Position numbers and translations under genes: made by a program. This document shows, one piece after another, positions 11,701 to 23,700 of a DNA stretch of 64,000 nucleotides. The number at the start of each line of letters is the position of its first letter. The first letter of the stretch is position 1. The stretch comes from Owenia fusiformis (lineage: Eukaryota > Annelida > Polychaeta > Sabellida > Oweniidae), in the NCBI GenBank assembly GCA_903813345.2, contig CAIIXF020000006.1, forward strand, positions 14,326,348 through 14,390,347. The letters are read 5' to 3'. Under the pieces are notes generated by a model that had not been told where the DNA came from, searched no databases, and saw only the letters and a program-made list of their open reading frames with translations.

Positions 11701-14700
11701 AGTATTCATTCTATAGGTAAGTCATCTTATCATGTATAGTATTCATTCTATAGGTAAGTCATCTTATCATGTATAGTATTCATTCTATAGGTAAGTCATC
11801 GTATCATGTATAGTATTCATTCTATAGGTAAGTCATCTTATCATGTATAGTATTCATTCTATAGGTAAGTCATCTTATCATGTATAGTATTCATTCTACA
11901 TGTCTATATGCATACACAGGCAAATAACATGGGACCCCGTACAAGCCCGTACGAAGCTCGTTGATTCAACATAACTAACATTCCCGAGGCTCTTACGAGC
12001 TCGGATGGGAGTCTACTGATGGGGCCCAATGTAATTTGCATGTGTATGATCATACCAGTTATGTTTGTAAATTGTAGATTGATATCAAATGTCAGTATAT
12101 ACCTCTATGCCCACCTATTACATTAATTAATTGTGTTTAGGGGAGGGGTAAAATAAAATGATATGCTGTTTTGAGTACATTAATTTGAAAATTGTCTTTC
12201 AATTGATGCACATGCTTATTGTCTATCATCCAAAATCCAATTGTTGTGAAAAGTTAGAATTAGATTGGTCTGTGAATTGTCAAGAAAGTTTACTAATTAA
12301 AAATATGCATAATAAGGCTGGTATGAACTATGTAAAAATAAGGAATTTAAAGTCTCAAGAGGTATGAAGACAAATTATATACCAAATTAAAGCTAGAGAC
12401 TTCGTATTTAAGGATCTGATATTAATTTTTTCTTCCAAATGTGCCTCCATTGCTATGGAACCGGGACGCAAAGGCAACGCCCACTTTTCAAATCTCTTTA
12501 TAAGTGGTTAATGCATTTTGGAGTATAACTTTATAGTTTCCAAACCAATCTTACTTTAATTGGTATCAGAAAAAGCGGAATAAAAATTTCTCTCATAAAA
12601 TGCATAAATTATCTTAAATAGCTCATTTGCATATTAATTATGACGTCATCAATCATATTTTCGTCAATAAATGTCAGTAGCCCCCTAGTGGTACCCTAGT
12701 TTCCCCAAGTTGTTCTCTAGTAGCCCTTATTGGTACCCTAATTGCCCAATTTTTTGTTCTCGCATAGCTCCAAGTGGTTCACTAGTAGACTTTAAACTCT
12801 TCTAAATAAGGCCTCTTGGAGGATTTCCTACTCGCCTAATAGGACTAGGAACCAATTATATATTCCTCATCACTTAATAATGAGGTTTCATTTTGATTTG
12901 TGTTTTCCTTCAATGAAAGGCAAGTTGTCCTTTATCTTATTTAATTCCATTTGTGTTCCATCAAAATGATACCTTTAATAATTTGCAAATTACACTTTCC
13001 GCATAATATGCCACATTTAAAACATTGCAATTTTAGATTGGTAACTCACCCTACACATAGAGCGCGAGCAAATTACTACGCTGGCTGCATTTGAAGAGAC
13101 TATCTGGCTATTTCTCAACTTCTTTCTCATGGTTTACTTTTTGGAAGCACCTACTGACTTATTTAAGATATTAATGTATCTTATATGGGTGGCAAACCAT
13201 ATAGTATACACTTAATTGAAGAAATATGACAAAAATATAGGAAAGTATGCCTACATAATGAATAAAATACGATGTAAAGTTGATAATTCAGAAAGTTACT
13301 GCGAAGTTTCCACTAAAGAATCTCAATATCCTCATATTATCACGTTAACTGAAGTATTATGAGAGTAGTATATACATTCCTAACATATTTTGCATCATTG
13401 AGGTTATTTTGAAGAATTTTACCATTATTTTTCCTGAGGAGACTTCATTTGAAATCCCGAGATCAAATTTTGGAATGAGAGGACTACGCGTGTCAATATC
13501 AACCACTTGGGATTAACACTACAACTTGAAAGATGCTATAGACTACTCAAATATCGACCACAGATCCAGTGCTCATGTGTATCAAAAGCACATAGACTGT
13601 GGAATAACTCACTATAATATAAAATTGTTATAAAATTTCGAACTTTTATACAAGGGTTGACCTGGGAGGGTAGCATTTGATCTTGAGCAGTGTTTGATAT
13701 GTCGTGCAATTTTACCAATAAATATATGGTTGCAATGTAGGCCTATCCAAAGAAAGTTACTTATGTGCATAAAATATATGTGTACAAGTGTCGAACTCTG
13801 TAAACAATTTTTGCACAGGTAATTAACAACAGGAATCATTTTTTTCATTTCACATATCATTTCTTCAGTGACTATCATTTCATTATCTTCGCCCATTAAT
13901 GAATCATCAAAATCAGTTGTTTCATCTTGAATCTGGACAGTGTCCATTTCATTGGAGGATTTGCTGCATTTAAGTTCAGTTGTCATTTCATTATATTGAA
14001 TTTCATGTGTTATTAAATCAAATTGACATTTCATTGGGGTTGAATTTTGAATTTTTGAACATTTCATTTTATTTTCATTAATTACACTTATTGTCATATA
14101 TTCATCGCTATCAATAATTATTCTTTTATTTGCGTTTGTCACTGCACTTGGTATAATTCTGGAGAAATTTCTTGTTGTTATTCTTATATTTTTTTATATT
14201 GTTATTGATCCTGCTAATTTTTATGAGCTTTAATCTATCATCTGGGTGTATTTCAAGTAGGTGATGAATCATATCTGTAAATTTCTTACATCTTCTGTTT
14301 GTGTTGCAATAGTAACATTCGAATCCTAGTCTGAAATAAAATGAAAACATTTTAGTATGCATTAGAATCATAAAATACTCACCCGCCGTAGTCCTCTCCT
14401 AAATTTTCGGCAGAGTTCTACTTAGGACTTGTACTGTAACAAATTCGGGCTATTATAGGATCTAATTACATGCATAGATTGTGGATGGGGTCATCATCGT
14501 TAGCTAGATGAAAAAATAAATGGAAATAATTTGGCGGTTTTTGGGAATTTGTTTTTATCTCAGCAGCACATGCCAATAGGTTGGCGTTTTATAGTAAGCT
14601 GTCAAGCATATCATTCTTTTAAGAAATTCAATAATCACATAAGCTTGAACAACAATAAAAATGTTGGAAAGAAAATTTACCTCTCTTCAGATATGTTTGA

Positions 14701-17700
14701 AATAGCCAGATAGTCTCTTCAAATGCAGCCAGCGTAGTAATATTGCGCGCGCTCTATGTGTAGGGTGTAACTGTTCTGTCAAATTGATACCTTATATACT
14801 GCAAATAACACCCTTTAACATTTTGTGCCACATTCGAAACATCACAATTATGAGTAAAAGCTTTTAAGAGATAATTTGCGAAAGCTTTCCAAGGTTGAAT
14901 GGTTTTCAGTGACATGTAATTTCTGTACTTTGCTGTAGAGCTGGTGTGATTAATTGTTTTGCACCGATAGCACATGGCACGGCAATCTATATTGGGAAAA
15001 AACAAATTAGGAAAACATTTATTCTTGCAGTGTATTGATAGTAGTAGATGATTGTTGCATACTAATGGAAATTAAAGTGATTTCTGTGGCAGTCTAACAG
15101 TAATTCTTTGCTTACCTCCTCAGTACAAAATCATCTATAGACTACTGATTGTGTAATACTGAAATGATTGTGTAATACTGAACTGATTGTGTAATACTGA
15201 ACTAGATGCAGACTAGATTCTGGTAGCTTACTACCATGATAAATGGGTGATTATCTAAAAACTGGGACCGTGAAGGAGTGTTCAAAATTTGAGATGTTCT
15301 TAAAGAGAGATATTAGATTCTCAGATGGATAAATATATTTCAGTTGTAATTGTTAATACAAAGGCTGTGTAAAACTTACCTAGATTATCTAATGTGAGAT
15401 ACATGTTTTTTCTCAATATATGATTTTAGATTAACATTGTAGTGAATTGTTTTATTGATAATAAATGTTCTAATATTACATGTTTATGTTCTCATCTGAT
15501 AGTATCATCAACTGTCTTCAGATTGATTTTTTTTCTATGGATTTGAAAATGCCGAAGAAGATGTGGAAATTAGGCCTATGCAGTGCAAAAATTTAGAAAT
15601 TAGGCCTATGTAGTAGAAGATTTGGAAATTAGGCCTATGCAGTAGAAAATTTGGAAATTAGGCCTATGTAGTAGAAGATTTGGAAATTAGGCCTATGCAG
15701 TTGAAAATTTGGAAATTAGGCCTATGCAGTTGAAAATTTGGAAATTAGGCCTTTGTAGAAGAAGATGTGGAAATAAGGCCTATGTTGTAGTAGATTTGGG
15801 AATTAGGCCTATGTACTAGGCGATTTTGAAACTAGGCCTATGTAGAAGAAGCTTTGGAAATTAGGTCTATGTCGTAGAAAATTAGAATATTAGGCCTATT
15901 ACTCACACCCTCCATTTACAAGGATTCTGCCTTTTGAAGGTCAATTGATATGTTCCATGTAGAAGATAAATGTTAATACCATGACATTTTACGATAATTT
16001 ATTTAAATTAAATGTCATTTCATCTTACATTCTACCACATCCAAATTTTCGACGTTCGATTTTCTTGATTGTATTTCACTCTTTTTTGTTAAGGCAGAAC
16101 CAGGGATCAAAAGGTGACATAATTGCAAGCAACTTGAGCACCTAACATATGATATTCTCCCCAAATTATCTATGATATCTTATCAAATTATGAATATCCT
16201 ATGATACAAAGTAGTGCAGAAGTACTTTCCAAAATAATAAATACGGAATTATGGAACTTATAGAATAGATATGAGCCCAAAATATTTCAAAAATCAAAAC
16301 ACTTTTTTGTGAAGTTCATTTTCAGATCTGATTCCCCTTTATTACTGTTATCACCATCTCAATCCAATACCTTTCGGTCAGATTTCCTCCAAGGGCATAA
16401 TAGTAAAATGTTGTTTACCAACGTGGATTCCAGGGAAACCAGGCCACCTCTTTTCCTTGTTGCAAAAGTATCTGAAAATAATGTTCAACTTGTAATAAGT
16501 GTAAAAAGAGTTGAATTAGCATGGACTAAAATGAAATGACATGAAAGATGCTCTTTTTTATATTAAGAAACGCCATAACATAATTTCAGTCCCTCAGAGT
16601 TCAAAGGTCAAGGTGTGAAATATTCATGATTTGAGTGACATTTTCTGGAGTGGAAATATTGATTTCTCGTATAAGAATAAATCCTATTTTGTAATACGCA
16701 GTAATGTAATAACGCTGTGGCTTAAATTCTATAATTGGTGAATTCTGTTTTTTGATGAATTGCAATATCTCTAATGACATATAGAAAACTTAGGATTTCT
16801 CAATCTGTGATTTCAGATTGTTATACTTTATATACAACTGTGTTTTCAAGTCTAATTATAAGATAAAAATTTCATGATATATCACAAATGACACTGCAAA
16901 CCAGGCTTTAAGACCTGGCTAAACACCACAATTGAATAAACCCCATTCCCAACATAATAATTAGTCATACTACCACATTTAGTCTTAATTAAATGCTCAA
17001 TTATACAATTGTATAATAATTGCCCTAAATGCACTACTGAGATTAACATGCTTCTGTTCATAATTCAGTCAATGCATGAACATTTTAGACACGCGGTACT
17101 AAATGGGGTTTCGATACGCCCCGGTGAGTTAGTACTGCGTGTTAGAAAGGCATCTTGGATAACTAACGTATGACACATTTTCATATGCATTTTAAAATCA
17201 AACTTGTAAGCTGGTAAGTATGTGTGGAAGGCATGGGTTCTGAAGCAGCCAAACCATTATTATTACTGGATGCAATGCCTCTTTGTTTTCTTCTTTTGTT
17301 TGTTTCCAGTGTCTGCATAGACAACCACATGTTACATTTTAGCTGTCCATATTTAATGATTCTTCTTTGTCATTTCAGACAGTGATTCTGTCTGCTCCAA
17401 AAAAACATGACACCTACACATTAGTGGTGTCAATTAACCGCTTGAGCATTAACCGGTTAACCGGGGGTTTTTACCGGTTAAAGTCGGTTAACCGGCGGGA
17501 AATTTGAACTGATAATTTCAAATGAAATCTTCATCTTCGATCTTGAAAGTTGAAAAAAATTGGAAAAATGATATATCGGCGTTTATTTTTACGTTCGTCA
17601 AGCTTTACTCTATTCTATGTAAGTAAGCGCGGGAAAGCAATGTGGCAGGAATTAAAGTTGCTGATTGGATGTTTGTAAGGAATTATCGGACCTATCACAT

Positions 17701-20700
17701 GTATGAGTAGCTCACATGAAACTGACGCTTGAAAAACAAACAGATTAAAATGCAAAGTAAGCTCGGGAAAGCAATGTGGCGGGGATTAAAGTTGCTGATT
17801 GGATGTTTGTAAGGAGTTATAGGACTTATGACATGTATGAGTAGCTTACGTGAAACTGACACCATAAAACCAAACGGATTAGCATGCAAAATAAGCACGG
17901 GAAATAACAGAATTATACACGGTCAACTAACCGCCCATAAAAACACAGACCGGTCAAGGCATTATCGGCGGTTAACCGGTTAACCGGTTAATACTTGACA
18001 CCTCTACTACACATCCATTTAACCAAATACTCTAGGTCTTCATCTATAGCTATTTAATATAGGGATTAATTTTTGTGATTTCAGACGTCAATTCTTCCGT
18101 CTGCTCCAGAAATAGACCCTGACATTATGACAACTATGTGCTCGTTACAATGTTTTAAAGACAGAGAAAAGTTGGTGCAAGCGTTACTTAGTTCAAGGTA
18201 AGTAGAGGCCACCTCTGCAAAGTAGGATGGAAGCATATAAACTAATAAAAGGAAGAAGAGTAAATGTTTATTTTGATTTACATTATGTATATTTAAGGAT
18301 TTAAGCCCTGGACTCAGTGCATTGTGGAGTGAATCATTCCTCTGAAGGTGTTGTTTTCAATTCTTTGCTTGACCATGCAGCGGGAATGCAAAGTTTAGGA
18401 ACAACGCCCGAGTGGAATGAATCAGCCATGATGCATAAGTCTTGGTCTTAAATTCTTTTCTTACATTGTGAAATATTTTACACAATAAAAAAGATATGAA
18501 ATGACTTAAAATAATATTCAAAGAAATCTTTTGCATGGGTCAAGTTTGCAAAGCATCAATTTCAATCTGTAGAGTCAAATTGGCACCTTGACAACCATTG
18601 TAGAATGACCTTGGGTGCAATGATTGGTTGTATAATGCAACTTGCTGTTATATGAAATACTTCCGATTAGCTGGAATCAGACATACCTTGCCTAGTTACG
18701 CGTGAATTACTCAGATGCAAGTTGGTAGTTACCAGTTTCGCCACCAGGTGGCTGATTCGGGGGAATTAACATGGCAGAGTATTACAAAATTCCCTTAAAC
18801 TTGAATATGCATCAGTTTTAATGGTTCACTTTTCATATTACCTTTATGTATCTGAAAGTTGATAAACTCTTTTCAAAACCACATTTCTAAATGTAATTTT
18901 ACATGTAGATTCCAAATATGACATCAGTGTGAATTATTAATGACGTAAATCAAGATTATTTCTACTCGCATCTGGGATATTAGGCATGAGAAGGTTGTTT
19001 ATTTCAGGCATTATTGTTTATGTCAACCATAATGCAGAAAATGTTGTATATTTCAAACATAATTCAGAAAAGGTTATATATTTCAGGCAGAATACAGAAA
19101 AGGTTGTATATATCAGGCATTATACAAAAAAGGTTGTATATGTCAACCACAATGCAGAAAATGAAATGTTGTTTATATCAGGCATAATACAGAAAAGGCT
19201 GTATATTTCAGGCATTGTACAAAAAAGGTTGTATATGTCAACCATAATGTAGAAAATGTTGTATATTTCAGGCATAATACAGAAAAGGTTGTATATTTCA
19301 GGCATTATACAAAAAAGGTTGTATATGTCAACCATAATGCAGAAAATGTTGTATATTTCAGGCATAATACAGAAAAGGTTGTATACTTCCTGCTCCTGGA
19401 TAGAAAGTTACGTAATCCATCGCTGGATGATGGAGAGGATATCAAAACTAAAACAGAATCAGGTGAACAATATTTTTATTCAACATTAGATCATGAAGTA
19501 TTGCAGCTTACAAATTGCTGGTTCATTTTTTTCACATTTGTATAATGAAGGGATTTTATGTCATTAAATTCAAAGTATTTGTCTTTGTAAACTGCTGTAA
19601 GATAACATGCTGAATGAAACATGAATCTAATGTGTATCCATAATTACCTAACTGCTTGCACCAGGAGCAGATCCCAAATGTTAAATGTATCTATATCTAA
19701 GTTGCAGCCGATCCACCAAGGAAGAGGATAGATACAGTGCAGTTAAATGGTTCTCCTAGGTACGTATTTTATCAATATAATTCGGCGCCGTTTCGGCATC
19801 GCAAAAATTTGGCACTGTTCCGGCACCATTTCGACACCAAAATTTGCCATCAGACTAGTCAGTCCATTTGGTGACAAAACGGCACCGAAATTTGGCATCA
19901 AAATGGCGTCGAAAATCATACTACATTTTAGGGGTGTATCCGACACTGTCATTCTTAATTGCTGATAACATACAGACAGCAGCTGTCATTCTGTTACAAA
20001 ATTTAAAAATAAAACATTTTACAGAAGAATGATGTCATCAATAGCTCCAGATAAAATCCAATATGTGTCATGTGTTTCATTTATTTGTCATCCTCATAAC
20101 TCTAGAAATACAGCCCCAATATTACTTATGTATTTCTGCATCAAATGTAATCAAATGTAAATTAAAGTTAGATATGATAACAAATATGTTTTGTTCTGTG
20201 CTATTTACTACTTTGTGAAGTTGCATTTTTCTTGTAACTAGGATCCAAAGTTGAAAATAAAAGGAGTAAAACATGTCTGGGAATTTTCATAATCATGAGG
20301 GTGTATTTGCTGTAAAAATTGCATGAACACCTTTTGGGGGAATTGTGAGAATTAATTTTATTTTTTCATTGCAGGCTATCTCTGGGTAACATTAGTGAAG
20401 GTTCTCCCATTGCTCCAAGAAGGGCACTAACAGTCCACAGAATGTAAGTTCCCATAGTGGACCTTGTATAGTAATGCAGATGTTTAAAATAGCCCAATGG
20501 GTCTTTACTTAACCAGAATTATTGCCATAATCATCCCTTTGGTAGAAATAACAATCTGAGTCCAAAACAGGCCTTTTAGATTATTACAGAGCAACACCAA
20601 GGAATTCTATTAATATTGTTAGTCCTCTCATAGGCGCTTTGGGTTAGTAAGTTGGAATGCAGAATATCATTATTTGAAGATCTTTTGTACTGCACAAGTT

Positions 20701-23700
20701 CATCTTGACATTCAGAGCTTTGCATTATAAAAGGAATGATAATAAACACACAAAAAAGAACAAATATAGCTATTTAAAGAATTAGAATTATTTTCCTTTT
20801 TTAATTATTTTTTTTCAAGTTCATATATTATAACAATTAATATCATACAATGAAAACTCAACAAGGTTAATCAATAATCAATATTTTCCATTTCAGACGA
20901 AAAAGTAGTTTGACAGGTGTGTCAATCACAGACAGTTGTCCCGGGTCACCAGTTAGCAGTCCCCGCACGCTTCCACGTACGCCACGCACTCGCAGTATTT
21001 CTAGGTAGGGATTAAGGTCATTTTAAGGCATATTGCATATAGCAATCTTGGATATGAAACTTAATCTCTGAGAGAGTTGCTTATGTGAATGACAAGTACC
21101 TTTAAGGAAATTTGTTTTCCAAAATGTTTATGGTTATATAATTTTGTACATAGTACCTTACACAAAAGGCTGTCCCCACACATTTTCCTATATTCTACCA
21201 GTTTCCCACAGCTCGAACTTAATCTCTGGTGACCCTCAATTGTGACTCTTCAATTTTTGTAATTTAATATACCATCTAGTATATGGTACATATAAACAGC
21301 TTGCATGATCAATTACACTCTTCAATTTGAGATAATTCCTTGATCGACATTGTATCCAATCAAAGTACTGTATATCCCAAATATCATGACACTACACATA
21401 TGTGTTATGCGTATGATTAGCTGAAATTCATTTTACATTCAAACTTCTATATAATGTCCTATCATTTGCATATAACTAAACATCAAAAATACAATTTCAC
21501 CTGTAATAGTCAGAGAGCAATGTGTCTTCTGACATGAGTGATTGAGGGTGTGCATATTCTTAATGCTTACTTCCAGGGACCGCAGTGGTGAACCGAGGTT
21601 ACAGTCCACACCCCCGGGATCACCCTCCAGCCAAACTGCACCCTGGCGCACTAGGCTTACTTCTATCAAAAATAATTTCCTCGGTTCTCCAAGGTTTCAT
21701 CGTAAGAAAATACAAGGTAGGAAATGTTGTGTTGTAACATGAATCGGGGAAACTGAGTATTATAAAGTTCACCTGAAAACTGTTTCAAACAATCTTGAAA
21801 ACAGGGAAAATCAGAAGAAATGGGCCTTAGTGAAAATTAAAATTTGATAAAGACTTGTGAGAACACCATACTCTAATTTATTTTACATGAACAGTATGTG
21901 CATAAGCGACAATTTGAAGGTTGATTGAATGGCATGAATAAACTGTTATATAATAATAAGATTTTACATTTGATTCACAGAGTAGGGCAAGAAATGCTGA
22001 GTCAGAAATATTATATCTATATTGGGCCTATATTATTTTAAAGCAGCTATCACATAATAGTGATTTGTGGAGTATAATAATGTATGATCAGAATTACAGA
22101 TATTATCCAGCAGTGTATTCAGAATATTATTCCATCATGACTTGTTTGCTTTCAGGCAATGGAGAAGATCTGCTTATGACACCACCTGACTCTCCAGAGT
22201 AAGTTATAACATGCTAATGAGGTTGCTACTGCTAGGAAAATCTTTCTGCAGCTTAAATTACCGTTTTTAATGAAAAAAGACAAGATATTCAAAATACAAG
22301 ACACAAGTTCTATAAAGATATCTAACATTATTGTCATTGTTACATTATAAAAGACAATTTGAATCCATGAATTATGATCGAGAATTTATTACTTTCAAAA
22401 GACAGGTCTAGGTCACACTGACCTTGATTGCCACACTGTTACATTACTGGTGTAAAATGGAATAGCTCAGAGAGTGTTAAAAACACCATGTAAAATATGA
22501 AACCAAATCTTATTAGATATCAAATTATTAAAATGTTAAGAAACTTTGACAATATCTGATGTAACCAATTACTTGAAACATAGTAAGTTGAATCTCATGA
22601 CAACATTTAGAGCCAGTCAAAAATGGCAAAATAAATACACAACAAAGTACATTTTATCACATGTAGGACCACATAGTCATTAACAGTTTTAGGACTGTAG
22701 ATCTAAAAATGACTGTGGCAAATTAAAATAGATGAGCCAAATAGGCTACAAAGGGATATACAGTAAAACTATGGCAAGGCATGGAAGTATTTTAAACTTG
22801 TAATAATTTTCAAAATGTAACTTCCTCATGTCTCTATTCTTGCCCATTTAATATCAGTTTTATCAATGCATGTATAGATATTGGTCTCCTCTAATATTGT
22901 GCAATGATCATATTTCATATTTTCATCTTTAGGTTGTCAAAGAGGTCGTGGTTTGGTGCACTAATGGGTCAACCAGAGGAGCATCATTTTGTAATGGTGA
23001 AAGATAAAGCTTTGAATGAAATAAAAGCTGACCTTATCCATGCGTTTTTATGTGTAAGTATCACCTGTCTGTAAATCTTCAAACTACTTTCCCCTTTTAA
23101 ATTTCCTGTAATCCTTTACACATAGATCCTTTGGCCATCAAGATTATATGTCATTGTCTACATGTGTAAATATCAAAATAATTTCAAATTGAGCTAAAAT
23201 ATATATTTATTTTTGAACTTAATTTAATTAATATTTATGTAGCTTAATAGGGTGATTGTCCACACTAGCACACCAATGATCCATCTCAATAAGCTGGTTG
23301 GATTTTTGAAATAATCCACGTTAATGTAATTTATTTTCTTGTAGACTCCGGATCTATGCCACAATGTAATATCTCCCACATCATTCCGGGCTGAGTACAA
23401 GAGATCAGGAAGTAGCTCTCTTCTCTCACGCAATGTCAGATTCCAAGTAGATATATCGAGGGCACATGGTCAAGGGGATGCAGGTGTCATGTATTGTGTC
23501 AACTTTACACTTCTAGCAGGTTTGATATTTGGAGTCTTATAATAATCTAATAAGGATATGTGTGATTAATCGAGAATTAAATGACTTTTATAAGCCTTTT
23601 CCAATGTAAATACAGTGTACTGGTATGTAGCCCAACCAACACAAGTGCTGTCATCTATTTTTCCATTCATATACCAACAGGTCAATCGTTTTTGTTTTGT

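Noticed and set aside
18986-19489. Plus and minus open frames in the 30-bp repeat as independent proteins
   Set aside because: Repeats with no stop in several frames give open frames on both strands. Only the frame continuous with the BRSK exon is meaningful.
19747-19965. Complementary open frames after the BRSK exon ending at 19759
   Set aside because: The segment is a 'ggcaccaaa'-rich inverted repeat that gives open frames on both strands. It is probably a small repeat element.
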